Source: Variovorax paradoxus B4
GTDB lineage: Bacteria > Pseudomonadota > Gammaproteobacteria > Burkholderiales > Burkholderiaceae_C
NCBI RefSeq assembly: GCF_000463015.1
Contig: NC_022247.1
Coordinates: forward strand, 4,836,001 to 4,900,000
Length of the DNA stretch: 64,000 bases
Direction of reading: 5' to 3'
In this document: piece after piece, positions 8,731-16,846 of the stretch
How positions within the stretch are numbered: the stretch's first letter is position 1
How the letters are laid out: each line of letters begins with the position of its first letter
The notes under the pieces: generated by a model
Told to the model about the DNA's origin: nothing
What the model saw: the letters and a program-made list of their open reading frames with translations, nothing else
Database searches by the model: none
Position numbers and translations under genes: made by a program

Positions 8731-10104
8731 TCAGCCTTGGAGGGTGGCGCGGGCGGGCGCGGCGGCCATGGTGAGCCGGGCTTCGAGGCCGCCTTCCGCC
8801 CGGTTCTTCAGCGTGAGCTCGGCACCCATGGCCATGGCCAGCTGGTGTGCAATGGCCAGGCCCAGGCCGGTGCCGCCGGTGCTGCGGTTGCGCGAACTCT
8901 CGACGCGGTAGAAGGGCTTGAGCACGGCGTCGAGTTCGTCCGGCGGAATGCCCGGGCCGTTGTCGAGCACGCTCACCACCATCCGGCCGTCTTCGGCATG
9001 CACGCACAGGCGCACATCGCTGCCGAACTTCAGCGCGTTGTCGATCAGGTTCATCAGGATGCGGCGCAGCGCATGGGGGCGGCTCACGATCGGCGCGCCG
9101 GCCCTGCCTTCGAGCCGCACCTGCTGGCCCACGTCTTCGTAGTCGGCCACCATGCTCTCGAGCAGCGCGTCGGCATCGATGCGCAGCGGCGGCTCCGCGG
9201 CGCCGTGGAGCGTGCGCGCGTAGGTCACGCCTTCGCGCACCAGCGAGTGCATGGCGTCGAGGTCCTGGCGGAATTTCTCGCGGTCGTGTTCGTTGTCCAT
9301 CAGGTCGGTGCGCAGCCGCATCCGCGTGATGGGCGTCTGCAGGTCGTGCGAAATGGCCGCGAGGATCTCGACGCGCTCGGACATGTAGCCGGCGATGCGC
9401 TGCTGCATGGCGTTGAAGGCGCGCGCCGCATGCGCCACTTCGGTGGGGCCCTCTTCCGCGAGCGTGCGGCCCTTCAGGTCGGGCCCGAGCTGATCGGCCG
9501 CCGCGGAAAGCTGCGCGAGCGGCCGCGTCACCAGCCGCACCGCATACCAGGCGCACACGGCCAGCACCAGCAGCTGAGCCGCAAGCAGCCACATCACCCA
9601 GCCCGACACCGGCATGCCCACGCGCATGGCATGAACGACCACGGAAGAACCGTCGCTCAGGCGCACCTGGATCTGCAAGCCCTCGGGCGGCCAGGCCACC
9701 TCCCCGACCTTGACGATCTCGAACGGGCGCATTGCATCGACGATGGCCGCGGCAAACTGCCGCGACTGCAGCGAGCCGGGCTCGGTGCCCTCTGCGCTGC
9801 CGCCCAGCACGAAGCGGTAGTTGCGCCGCTCCAGCCGGTCGAGCCAGCCGGCGCGCTCCGCCGCGGGCAGGCGGTCGAGGATGGCGACCGAGCTCGCGAT
9901 GTCGCGCTCGATGCCGATCATCATCAGCTCGCGCAGCGCCATGTTCCGCTCGTAGCGGATCGCCGCGAAGGTAAGCAGCTGCGCGATCGCCAGGCCCACC
10001 ACGATGATCAGCGTCACGCGGTAGAACAGCGAGCCGGGCAGCAGCCGGCGCCAGCCGCGCACAGCGCCGGCCGGGTTCGCGGGAGGATTCGCGAGAGTGG
10101 ACAT
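8731..10104 (-). CDS. Sensor histidine kinase, OmpR-partner type
   Basis: A 457-residue membrane kinase. Transmembrane helices near residues 25-50 and 160-185 enclose a short periplasmic sensor domain. A HAMP segment follows, then the H-box AISHDLQTPITRMR, N-box NLIDNALKFG, DNGPGIP and the G-box GGTGLGLAI, so kinase activity is expected. ATG 10104 is preferred over an in-frame GTG at 10110 because AAGG lies 5 bases upstream of it. The likely partner is the response regulator at 10774-11514, which is on the opposite strand beyond ohr. The neighbours suggest it senses peroxide or thiol stress. Confidence 0.92.
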   Translation of the reverse strand: MSTLANPPANPAGAVRGWRRLLPGSLFYRVTLIIVVGLAIAQLLTFAAIRYERNMALRELMMIGIERDIASSVAILDRLPAAERAGWLDRLERRNYRFVLGGSAEGTEPGSLQSRQFAAAIVDAMRPFEIVKVGEVAWPPEGLQIQVRLSDGSSVVVHAMRVGMPVSGWVMWLLAAQLLVLAVCAWYAVRLVTRPLAQLSAAADQLGPDLKGRTLAEEGPTEVAHAARAFNAMQQRIAGYMSERVEILAAISHDLQTPITRMRLRTDLMDNEHDREKFRQDLDAMHSLVREGVTYARTLHGAAEPPLRIDADALLESMVADYEDVGQQVRLEGRAGAPIVSRPHALRRILMNLIDNALKFGSDVRLCVHAEDGRMVVSVLDNGPGIPPDELDAVLKPFYRVESSRNRSTGGTGLGLAIAHQLAMAMGAELTLKNRAEGGLEARLTMAAAPARATLQG

Positions 10105-10153
10105 GGACACCTTCTTCTATTCATGCAGCGCGGCCGTGCGCGCCGCGGCCGGT

Positions 10154-10573
10154 TTACACCAGGTGGATGGAAACGTCGATATTGCCGCGGGTGGCCTTTG
10201 AATAGGGGCAGGTCTGGTGCGCCGCGTCCGTCAGGGCCTGCGCCACTTCGCGGTCCAGGCCCGGCAGGCTCACGTTCAGGCGCGCCTGCAGGAAGTATTC
10301 ACTGCCCGCAGTGCCCAGGTCGACTTCGGCATCGACGGCCAGGTCGGGCGGCAATGCGACCTTCATCCTGCCTGCCGCCTTGCCCATGGCGCCGATGAAG
10401 CAGGCCGACCAGCCGGCCGCGAACAGCTGCTCCGGGTTGGTTCCGCTGCCGGCGCTGCCGGGCGACGAGAGCTTGATGTCCAGGCGGCCGTCGGAGCTGC
10501 GCGCCTCGCCGTCGCGGCCACCCGAAGAGGTGCGGGTCTTGCCGGTGTAGAGAACTTTTTCGATGCGGGCCAT
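10154..10573 (-). CDS. ohr: Organic hydroperoxide resistance protein Ohr
   Basis: At 139 residues this is the usual Ohr length. The two redox cysteines are present, in AAGWSACFIGAM (Cys58) and HQTCPYSKATRG (Cys122), which separates Ohr from plain OsmC. It reduces organic hydroperoxides using lipoylated protein or thiols. Start ATG 10573 gives the classic N terminus MARIEKVLYTGKT. It is the first gene of a leftward operon with the kinase and dipZ. No OhrR repressor is adjacent; instead its upstream region shares a spaced block with that of the thioredoxin gene at 12174. Confidence 0.94.
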   Translation of the reverse strand: MARIEKVLYTGKTRTSSGGRDGEARSSDGRLDIKLSSPGSAGSGTNPEQLFAAGWSACFIGAMGKAAGRMKVALPPDLAVDAEVDLGTAGSEYFLQARLNVSLPGLDREVAQALTDAAHQTCPYSKATRGNIDVSIHLV

Positions 10574-10608
10574 GGTGGTTTCCTTGGGTGAGTTGGGTTC
10601 GGAACGCA

Positions 10609-10660
10609 CGGATTGTTGGCCCGCCTCCCCCCTGCCCGCGCACATTGCGTATGCCTGTGT
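10609..10660 (-). promoter_or_regulatory. Promoter block shared by ohr and the thioredoxin gene (copy 1)
   Basis: On the minus strand CATACGCAATG is followed after exactly 25 bases by AACAATCCG. The identical pair with identical spacing occurs at 12220-12271 upstream of the thioredoxin gene. Flanking bases (AGGCATACGC; the sequence around each start codon) are also alike. This is either a shared promoter or a binding site for a common regulator, possibly the response regulator at 10774. Confidence 0.6.
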
Positions 10661-10773
10661 ACGGCGCCCGCCGCGCCAGATACTTGCGAATACAAAACCG
10701 CCGGTCCGAAGCGGGCGGGCGGCTACATTGCGGCTGCGGGCGCTTCCCGCACTCACCCTTTTTGCTCACTGCC

Positions 10774-11514
10774 ATGACGCCAAAGACCTCCGACCACATC
10801 CTCATCGTCGACGACGACCGGGAAATCCGCGAACTGCTCACGACCTACCTGGTGAAGAACGGCCTGCGCGTGGTCGCGGTGCCCACCGGCCGCCACATGC
10901 GCGCGGCGCTCGAAGAGTCGGGCCCGTTCGACCTGATCATCCTCGACCTGATGCTGCCCGGCGAAGACGGGCTCACGCTCTGCCGCGACCTGCGCACCGG
11001 CAAGTACAAGGCCACGCCCATCCTGATGCTGACCGCGCGCAGCGAGGAAGCCGACCGCATCCTGGGCCTGGAGATGGGCGCCGACGACTACCTGGCCAAG
11101 CCCTTTTCCGCGCGCGAGCTGCTCGCGCGCCTGCGCGCCGTGATGCGCCGCACGCGCATGCTGCCGCCGAACATGGGCACCGTCGAGGCCTCGCAGAAGC
11201 TGGGGTTCGGCGAATGGCAGGTCGACACGGTGGCGCGCCACCTGATCGACGACGGCGGCGTGATGGTGGCGCTGAGCGGCGCCGAATACCGGCTGCTGCG
11301 CGTGTTCCTCGACCATCCGCAGAAGGTGCTGAGCCGCGATCAGCTGCTGAGCCTCACCCAGGGCCGCGAAGCCGAGCTCTTCGAGCGCTCCATCGACCTG
11401 CTCGTGAGCCGGCTGCGCCAGCGCCTGCGCGACGATGCGCGCGAGCCCCGCTACATCAAGACCGTTCGCAGCGAAGGCTACGTCCTCGCTTCGGCCGTCG
11501 AGGCGAGAGACTGA
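10774..11514 (+). CDS. OmpR-family response regulator
   Basis: The 246-residue protein has a complete receiver: acidic pair IVDDD (13-15), phospho-acceptor Asp58 in LIILDLMLPGEDG, Thr in LMLTARS and Lys in DDYLAKPFSARELLARL. The OmpR/PhoB winged helix follows (ALSGAEYRLLRVFLDHP to RSEGYVLA). It is divergent from the ohr-kinase-dipZ operon, with 200 bases of shared upstream DNA, and convergent with the thioredoxin gene. ATG 10774 is chosen because the receiver starts immediately after it; longer in-frame upstream extensions would overlap the ohr start region. Confidence 0.92.
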   Translation: MTPKTSDHILIVDDDREIRELLTTYLVKNGLRVVAVPTGRHMRAALEESGPFDLIILDLMLPGEDGLTLCRDLRTGKYKATPILMLTARSEEADRILGLEMGADDYLAKPFSARELLARLRAVMRRTRMLPPNMGTVEASQKLGFGEWQVDTVARHLIDDGGVMVALSGAEYRLLRVFLDHPQKVLSRDQLLSLTQGREAELFERSIDLLVSRLRQRLRDDAREPRYIKTVRSEGYVLASAVEARD

Positions 11515-11601
11515 CCGACGCAATGCACTGGCAGCTGGCCGGGTTGCGCACCTCGTGCGCCAGCCCGCCCGCGAGGAACAGCAGCGCGAACCAGAGCTTC
11601 T

Positions 11602-12174
11602 TCATTTAGCGGCCCCGCTCGCGGCGGCGGCAGGAAAAGGCCCCGCAAGAAGCGCCTGGATCTTCTTCTCCGTGGCGGCGTAGCTGCCCTCGCCGAAGTG
11701 GGAGTAGGCGATGCGCCCTTCCTTGTCGATCAGGTACACCGCGGGCCAGTACTGGTTGTTGAAGGCCTTCCAGGTGCCGTAGCTGTTGTCCTGCGCCACC
11801 GCATGCCTGATCTGCAGGCGCTGGATGGCGTCCCTCACGTTCCTGGTCGATTTCTCGAACGCGAACTCCGGCGTGTGAACGCCCACCACGGTCAGGCCCT
11901 TGTCCTTGTACTTTTCATGCCACTGCTGCACGTAGGGCAGATGGTTGAGGCAGTTGATGCAGGTGTAGGTCCAGAAGTCGACCAGCACCACCTGGCCGCG
12001 CAGCTCCTGGAGCTTCAGCGGCGGCGAGTTGAGCCATGTGTCGATGTTCCGGAACTCCGGCGCCGGCCGCGCCACGTCCGCAGGCGTGTGGCCGCCGAGC
12101 TGCGGCGCCGCAAACGTCAGGGCGCCCACCGATGCGGCGATGGCCGCGCCAATGGCAATGCGGAAGAGCTTCAT
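11602..12174 (-). CDS. Periplasmic thioredoxin-like protein (DipZ/TlpA-type)
   Basis: The 190-residue protein has an N-terminal signal or anchor sequence (MKLFRIAIGAAIAASVGALTF) and a thioredoxin fold with active site WTYTCINC. The flanking blocks VVLVDFWTY, VVGVHTPEFAFEK and YWPAVYLIDKEGRI are nearly the same as those of the DipZ protein at 6901-8709, so it is probably a soluble duplicate or the redox client of DipZ. It is transcribed towards the response regulator and shares an upstream promoter block with ohr. Confidence 0.9.
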   Translation of the reverse strand: MKLFRIAIGAAIAASVGALTFAAPQLGGHTPADVARPAPEFRNIDTWLNSPPLKLQELRGQVVLVDFWTYTCINCLNHLPYVQQWHEKYKDKGLTVVGVHTPEFAFEKSTRNVRDAIQRLQIRHAVAQDNSYGTWKAFNNQYWPAVYLIDKEGRIAYSHFGEGSYAATEKKIQALLAGPFPAAAASGAAK

Positions 12175-12219
12175 GGTGGTTCCTTTGGGCGATGCGCAAC
12201 GGCGTGGGTTGATGACGGT

Positions 12220-12271
12220 CGGATTGTTTTCCGCCCACCGGCCGCACGGCGCGCATTGCGTATGCCTCTGT
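12220..12271 (-). promoter_or_regulatory. Promoter block shared by ohr and the thioredoxin gene (copy 2)
   Basis: It holds the same CATACGCAATG-N25-AACAATCCG arrangement as at 10609-10660. It lies 46 bases upstream of the thioredoxin start (36 bases for ohr). The 25-base spacer sequences differ while the two boxes are identical, as expected for conserved binding elements. Confidence 0.6.
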
Positions 12272-12341
12272 GTCGAGGCTCGAAACCGACACACTACGTT
12301 TCACAGGACGGCGGCCCGCACTTCATCGATTTTCCGCTTGA

Positions 12342-12359
12342 CCTCAAGTTAGGTTGAGG
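12342..12359 (+). promoter_or_regulatory. SoxR box
   Basis: CCTCAAGTTAGGTTGAGG differs from the E. coli soxS operator (CCTCAAGTTAACTTGAGG) at two central positions. TTGACC at 12338-12343 overlaps its left edge as a -35 box; a 19-base spacer, typical of MerR-family promoters, leads to a weak -10 near 12363. The gene at 12376 begins almost at the predicted transcription start. Confidence 0.85.
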
Positions 12360-12375
12360 CTGCACATTGCGCTGC

Positions 12376-12627
12376 ATGAACTATGACCAGCAACCCTCCG
12401 GCCGTGTCGCGCAGGCGCTCGGCATCCATCGAAGCATTGCGGCATGCCATGCGTACCTCGCGCGCAACAACGATGTCCATGCGCTGACGGCGGCGCTGAT
12501 GCTGCCTTGCTACCGCGCCGAGTTCGGCCGGTTGGCGCTGGCGATGTCTTCGGCAGAGAAGACCGCGCTGATGTCGCTGCTCCCCGCCGACGGAGAGCCG
12601 CCGGCTGTCAGTCTTCCGCGCGCCTGA
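12376..12627 (+). CDS. 83-aa protein of unknown function, SoxR-box controlled
   Basis: The protein begins MNYDQQPSGRVAQALG. It is mostly helical, with no signal peptide and no cofactor motif (cysteines near residues 25 and 46). ATG 12376 lies about 8 bases after a -10 region placed by the SoxR box, so translation may be leaderless. The 3' end overlaps the soxR 3' end by 20 bases in the convergent orientation. I do not recognise the family. Expression under redox-cycling stress is an inference from the operator alone. Confidence 0.6.
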   Translation: MNYDQQPSGRVAQALGIHRSIAACHAYLARNNDVHALTAALMLPCYRAEFGRLALAMSSAEKTALMSLLPADGEPPAVSLPRA

Positions 12628-13090
12628 TCACCAGGCGGCGGGCGCCGGGCCCTTCCGACGACAGCTTGTCGGCCGGGTTGCGCAGGCGGCAGCGGTCGAT
12701 GGACAGGCAGCCGCAGCCGATGCAGTCGTCCAGCGTGTCGCGCAGCTTCTTGAGCTGGGCCATGCGTTCGTCCAGCTCTGCGCGCCAGCCGGCGGAAAGC
12801 CGCGCCCAGTCAGCGCGGCTGGGCGCAGCCGAAGTGGGAAGCGTCGCAAGGGCATCGGCAATGTCGGCCAGCGCAATGCCCACCCGCTGCGCGACGCGGA
12901 TGAACGCCACGCGCCGGAGCACGTCGCGCGCATAGCGGCGGTGGTTGCTCGGCGCCCGGTGGCTCGCGATGAGCCCTTTGGCTTCGTAGAAGTGAAGGGT
13001 GGACACCGGCACCCCGCTGCGCTGCGCGACCTCGCCCACCGAAAGCGTGGCGGGAAAATCGTGCGGCGGTTCTGCTGGCTTGGATTTCAT
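12608..13090 (-). CDS. soxR: SoxR, [2Fe-2S] redox-sensing MerR-family activator
   Basis: The 160-residue protein has an N-terminal MerR helix-turn-helix (LSVGEVAQRSGVPVSTLHFYE, about residues 16-36), a dimerisation helix, and the SoxR iron-sulfur motif CIGCGCLSIDRC (Cys123, 126, 128, 134). The oxidised cluster activates promoters with 19-base spacers. A SoxR box lies 14 bases upstream of its start (13104-13121), so it is probably autoregulated. A second box at 12342-12359 drives the neighbouring small gene. There is no soxS nearby, as is usual outside the enterics. Confidence 0.95.
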   Translation of the reverse strand: MKSKPAEPPHDFPATLSVGEVAQRSGVPVSTLHFYEAKGLIASHRAPSNHRRYARDVLRRVAFIRVAQRVGIALADIADALATLPTSAAPSRADWARLSAGWRAELDERMAQLKKLRDTLDDCIGCGCLSIDRCRLRNPADKLSSEGPGARRLVIRRAED

Positions 13091-13103
13091 CGAGACCTCT
13101 CGA

Positions 13104-13121
13104 CCTCGACTTTAGTTGAGG
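13104..13121 (-). promoter_or_regulatory. SoxR box upstream of soxR
   Basis: CCTCGACTTTAGTTGAGG keeps the CCTC...GAGG arms and spacing of SoxR operators. It sits inside a longer 34-base imperfect palindrome (13096-13129, 14 of 17 arm positions matching). This suggests tighter binding than at the 12342 site and autoregulation of soxR. Confidence 0.75.
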
Positions 13122-13137
13122 TTGAGAGGCCGCGTGC

Positions 13138-14112
13138 TCACTCGACGGTGGCGCCGGAAGCCTTGACGATGCCGGCCCACAGGGCGCTTTCCCTCGCAAT
13201 GAGGGCGGCGTATTCGGCCGGGCCGCCGAGCAGCGGCACCGCGCCTTCAACGCCCAGGCGCGACTGGAATTCAGCGCTGCCCGCCACCTGGAGCATCTGC
13301 GCCGAAAGCTCCTTCACGAAAGCGTCGGGCGTGCCGCGCGGCGCGAGGATGCCGTAGGTCAGCGTGCTCTCGAAACCCGCGAGTTCGCGCAGGCCCGACT
13401 CGGCCACGGTGGGCACGTCGGGCAGCGAAGGCAGGCGCTTTGCGCCCGTGACCGCAATGGCGCGCAGCCGTCCGCCCTTGACCAGCGCGAGCGCGGGCGG
13501 AATGACGCTGAACATCATCTGCACCTGCCCGCCCGCCAGATCGGTAAGGCCGGGGTTGGTGCCCTTGTAGGGGATGTGATTGATCCGGGTGCCGGTGCGC
13601 TGCGCGAAGAGCTCGCCGGTCAGGTGGCCGCCGGTGCCGCTGCCGCTGGAGGCGTAGTCGAGCAGGCCCGGCCGGGCCTTGGCCTCCGCGACGAGGTCGG
13701 CCACGGTGCGGATCTTCGATGCCGCGGGCACCACGAGCACCAGCGCGGACGAAGCGAACATGGCCACGGGCAGCAGGTCCTTGCGCGCGTCGAACTTCAG
13801 GCCCTTGTAGAGCGCCGGGTTGATCGACACGGTCCCCGTGTGGCCCAGCAGCAGCGTGCTGCCGTCGGGCGCGCTGCGCACCACCTGCTCGGCGCCCAGG
13901 TTGCCGCCCGCGCCGGGCTTGTTGTCGACGATGACACCCTGCTTGCGCAGCTCGCCCAGGCCCTTGGCCATCTGGCGCGCGAACACGTCGTTGCCGCCGC
14001 CGGCCGCAAAGGGCACGACGATGCGGATCGGCCGGGCGTCGTTCTGCGCGTGCGCGGGCAGCCCTGCCGCCGCCAACAGGCCCAGCAGCAGGCCGCGTCG
14101 GGCGCGATCCAT
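13138..14112 (-). CDS. Bug-family solute receptor (tripartite tricarboxylate transporter)
   Basis: The 324-residue protein is a periplasmic binding protein with signal peptide MDRARRGLLLGLLAAAGLPA. It has the Bug signatures RIVVPFAAGGGNDVFAR and VDNKPGAGGNLGAE, and ends with the usual ALWAGIVKASG segment. The start overlaps the pcaF stop (TGATG), making it the last gene of the pcaI-pcaJ-pcaF operon. By position it may bind an aromatic or dicarboxylic acid feeding the beta-ketoadipate pathway. No tctAB membrane genes are near, as is common for Bug proteins. Confidence 0.9.
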   Translation of the reverse strand: MDRARRGLLLGLLAAAGLPAHAQNDARPIRIVVPFAAGGGNDVFARQMAKGLGELRKQGVIVDNKPGAGGNLGAEQVVRSAPDGSTLLLGHTGTVSINPALYKGLKFDARKDLLPVAMFASSALVLVVPAASKIRTVADLVAEAKARPGLLDYASSGSGTGGHLTGELFAQRTGTRINHIPYKGTNPGLTDLAGGQVQMMFSVIPPALALVKGGRLRAIAVTGAKRLPSLPDVPTVAESGLRELAGFESTLTYGILAPRGTPDAFVKELSAQMLQVAGSAEFQSRLGVEGAVPLLGGPAEYAALIARESALWAGIVKASGATVE

Positions 14113-15317
14113 CAGACGCGTTCCAGGATCACGGCAATGCCCTGGCCCACGCCGATGCACATGGTGCACAGCGCATAGCGGCCGCCGCCCTTGTGCAGCT
14201 GGTTGACCGCGGTGGTGGCCAGGCGGGCGCCGCTGGCGCCCAGCGGGTGGCCGAGCGCGATGGCGCCGCCGTTGATGTTGACGCGCGGGTCGTTGTCCTG
14301 GAGGCCGAGCAGGCGCAGCACGGCAAGGCCTTGGGCCGCGAAGGCTTCGTTGAGTTCGATGACGTCGATCTGGTCGATGGTGAGGCCGGTGAGCGCCAGC
14401 ACCTTCTGCGTGGCCGGCGCGGGGCCGATGCCCATCACGCGCGGCGCCACGCCGGCGGTGGCCATGCCGACCACGCGGGCGCGCGGCGTGAGGCCGTGCT
14501 TGGCGGCGCTGGCTTCGTTGGCCAGGAGCAGCGCGCAGGCGCCGTCGTTCACGCCGCTGGCATTGCCGGCCGTCACGGTGCCGTCGGGGCGCACCACGCC
14601 CTTGAGCCTGGCGAGCGACTCGAGGCTGGTTTCGCGCGGATGCTCGTCCTTGCTGACGATGATCGCGTCGCCCTTCTTCTGCGGCACGGTCACGGGCACG
14701 ATCTCGGCGTCGAAGAAGCCGGACTTCTGCGAGGCCACGGCGCGCAGCTGCGAGTTGAGCGCCATCAGGTCCTGCGCCTCGCGTTCGATCTTGTAGTCGG
14801 TGGCCACGTTCTCGGCCGTCTCGGGCATGGAGTCGACGCCGTACTGCGCCTTCATGAGCTTGTTGACGAAGCGCCAGCCGATGGTGGTGTCGTACACCGC
14901 GTTGTTGCGGCTGAAGGCGCTCTCGGCCTTGGGCATGACGAAGGGCGCGCGGCTCATGCTTTCGACACCGCCGGCAATCATCAGGCCGGCTTCACCGGCG
15001 CGGATGGCGCGCGCGGCGGTGCCGAGCGCGTCGAGGCCCGAGCCGCACAGGCGGTTGATGGTGCCGCCGCCGATCTCGAGCGGCAGGCCCGCCAGCAGCG
15101 CCGACATGCGCGCGACGTTGCGGTTGTCTTCGCCGGCCTGGTTGGCGCAGCCGTAGAGCACGTCGCTCACGGCCTGCCAGTCGACGTTCTTGTTGCGTTC
15201 CATCAACGCCTTGAGCGGCACGGCGCCGAGGTCGTCGGTGCGCACGCTGCTGAGCGAACCGCCGTAGCGGCCGAAGGGGGTGCGGACTGCGTCGCAGATG
15301 AAGGCTTGGGTGGTCAT
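14112..15317 (-). CDS. pcaF: 3-oxoadipyl-CoA thiolase
   Basis: The 401-residue thiolase cleaves beta-ketoadipyl-CoA to succinyl-CoA and acetyl-CoA. It has the nucleophile Cys in NRLCGSG (near residue 91), the His in ALGHPLGASGAR and the second Cys in TMCIGVGQG. Length and the start (MTTQAFICDAVRTPFGRYGG) match PcaF. It follows the CoA-transferase genes pcaI and pcaJ in one leftward operon. A general acetyl-CoA acetyltransferase is possible from sequence alone, but the neighbours favour PcaF. Confidence 0.92.
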   Translation of the reverse strand: MTTQAFICDAVRTPFGRYGGSLSSVRTDDLGAVPLKALMERNKNVDWQAVSDVLYGCANQAGEDNRNVARMSALLAGLPLEIGGGTINRLCGSGLDALGTAARAIRAGEAGLMIAGGVESMSRAPFVMPKAESAFSRNNAVYDTTIGWRFVNKLMKAQYGVDSMPETAENVATDYKIEREAQDLMALNSQLRAVASQKSGFFDAEIVPVTVPQKKGDAIIVSKDEHPRETSLESLARLKGVVRPDGTVTAGNASGVNDGACALLLANEASAAKHGLTPRARVVGMATAGVAPRVMGIGPAPATQKVLALTGLTIDQIDVIELNEAFAAQGLAVLRLLGLQDNDPRVNINGGAIALGHPLGASGARLATTAVNQLHKGGGRYALCTMCIGVGQGIAVILERV

Positions 15318-15347
15318 GTGAGTTGTCTCTGGAATGGGGTGAACGGG

Positions 15348-15995
15348 TTACGCGGCGATCGGCAGGCCGACCAGCTTCTCGAGCTCCTCGCGGCTGAGGC
15401 CATCGACCAGGTCGACGAGCTTCAGGCCCTCGGGCGTGCATTCGAGCGTGGCCAGGTCGGAGTACACGCGCTTGACACAGGCGATGCCGGTCAGCGGATA
15501 GGTGCATTCCGGCACCAGCTTGCTCGCGCCCTGCTTGGTGAGCAGGTCCATCATGACCCAGGTCTGCTTCGCGCCGATGGCCAGGTCCATGGCGCCGCCG
15601 ACCGCCGGGATGGCGTCTTTCTCGCCGGTGTGCCAGTTGGCAAGGTCGCCGGTGGCCGACACCTGGAACGCGCCGAGCACGCAGATGTCGAGGTGGCCGC
15701 CGCGCATCATCGCGAAGCTGTCGGCATGGTGGAAGAACGAGCCGCCCGGCAGCAGCGTGACGGGCTGCTTGCCGGCGTTGATGAGGTCGTAGTCTTCTTC
15801 GCCGGCCTCGGGCGCGGGGCCCATGCCGAGGATGCCGTTCTCGCTTTGCAGAATGACCTCGCGGCCCTTCGGCAGATGGTTGGCCACCAGCGTGGGCTGG
15901 CCGATGCCGAGGTTGACGACGGCGCCGTCGAAGATGTCCTGCGCCACGCGGGCTGCGAGCTGGTCCTTGGTGCGACGTGTGTAGGTCATGGTCAT
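15348..15995 (-). CDS. pcaJ: 3-oxoadipate CoA-transferase, subunit B
   Basis: The 215-residue subunit carries the catalytic glutamate of family I CoA-transferases in LQSENGILGMGP. Other family blocks are NLGIGQPTLVANHLP and GGAMDLAIGAKQTWVMMD. With subunit A it transfers CoA from succinyl-CoA to beta-ketoadipate. Its start overlaps the stop of subunit A (ATGA), which ties their translation together. The first of two closely spaced ATGs is used. Confidence 0.94.
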   Translation of the reverse strand: MTMTYTRRTKDQLAARVAQDIFDGAVVNLGIGQPTLVANHLPKGREVILQSENGILGMGPAPEAGEEDYDLINAGKQPVTLLPGGSFFHHADSFAMMRGGHLDICVLGAFQVSATGDLANWHTGEKDAIPAVGGAMDLAIGAKQTWVMMDLLTKQGASKLVPECTYPLTGIACVKRVYSDLATLECTPEGLKLVDLVDGLSREELEKLVGLPIAA

Positions 15996-16693
15996 GCTGC
16001 CTTCTTGAAACCGCCGGCCTGGGTGGCCACGCGTTCGATGCGCACCACCTGGTGCACGAAGATGCCCGGGGTCACGACGGTCTCCGGGTCGAGGGTGCCG
16101 AGCTCGGCGATGTCGTGCACGGTGGCGATGGTCTTCTTCGAGGCCATGGCCATCACCGGGCCGAAGTTGCGCGCGGCCTTGCGGTAGACCAGGTTGCCCC
16201 AGCGGTCGCCGCGCTCGGCCTTGATGAGCGCCACGTCGCCGTGGATCGGGTACTCGAGCACGTACTGCTTGCCGTCGATCTCGCGGGTTTCGCGGTTGCC
16301 CGCGAGCTGCGTGCCGTAGCCCGTGGGGCAGAAGAAGGCGCCGATGCCGGCGCCCGCGGCGCGGATGCGCTCGGCCAGGTTGCCCTGGGGCACGAGCTCG
16401 AGTTCGATCTTGCCGCTGCGGTAGAGCCCGTCGAACACCTGGCTGTCGGCCTGGCGCGGAAAGCTGCAGATGATCTTGCGCACGCGGCCGGCCTTGAGCA
16501 GCGCAGCCAGGCCGGTTTCGCCGTTGCCGGCGTTGTTGTTGACGACGGTGAGGTCCTTGGCGCCCTGCTCGACGAGGCCGTCGATGAGTTCGCCGGGAAT
16601 GCCGGCGGTGCCGAAGCCGCCGATGAGAACCGTGGCGCCGTCCTGGATGCCTGCAAGGGCATCGGCGACCGAGCGCGCGATCTTGTTGATCAT
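15992..16693 (-). CDS. pcaI: 3-oxoadipate CoA-transferase, subunit A
   Basis: The 233-residue protein begins MINKIARSVADALAG and has the subunit A glycine-rich block VLIGGFGTAGIPGELIDGL, then NNNAGNGETGLAALL and the ending FVHQVVRIERV. It is the first gene of the operon pcaI-pcaJ-pcaF-bug, divergent from pcaR. The 153 bases between them hold the likely PcaR site. Succinyl-CoA:acetoacetate transferase is the alternative name for close relatives; thiolase and regulator context favour PcaI. Confidence 0.94.
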   Translation of the reverse strand: MINKIARSVADALAGIQDGATVLIGGFGTAGIPGELIDGLVEQGAKDLTVVNNNAGNGETGLAALLKAGRVRKIICSFPRQADSQVFDGLYRSGKIELELVPQGNLAERIRAAGAGIGAFFCPTGYGTQLAGNRETREIDGKQYVLEYPIHGDVALIKAERGDRWGNLVYRKAARNFGPVMAMASKKTIATVHDIAELGTLDPETVVTPGIFVHQVVRIERVATQAGGFKKAA

Positions 16694-16788
16694 GAAGCCT
16701 GTCTCCGGGAGTGAGGAAAGAGAAATCGAACCGTGCGAACGACCTGCCCGAACCATCCGACCCGACCGGTCGATTCTGCGAATCGCCG

Positions 16789-16822
16789 ATTTGTTCGTCT
16801 GAAGAACATTTGTTCGTATAAT
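16789..16822. promoter_or_regulatory. pcaR/pcaI intergenic operator and pcaR -10 box
   Basis: ATTTGTTCGT occurs twice as a direct repeat (16789-16798 and 16808-16817, 19 bases apart). A TGTTC-N7-GAACA inverted repeat lies at 16792-16808. A perfect TATAAT at 16817-16822 forms a -10 box for pcaR. GTTCG-containing repeats are typical of PcaR targets in pseudomonads, so this is a good candidate for autoregulation and activation of pcaI. Confidence 0.6.
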
Positions 16823-16846
16823 GAATTCTAAAGAGGATCGTTCCAA

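Noticed and set aside
14193..16187. A long plus-strand frame through pcaF and pcaJ
   Set aside because: It crosses two well-recognised minus-strand genes and has low-complexity Gly/His/Arg composition.
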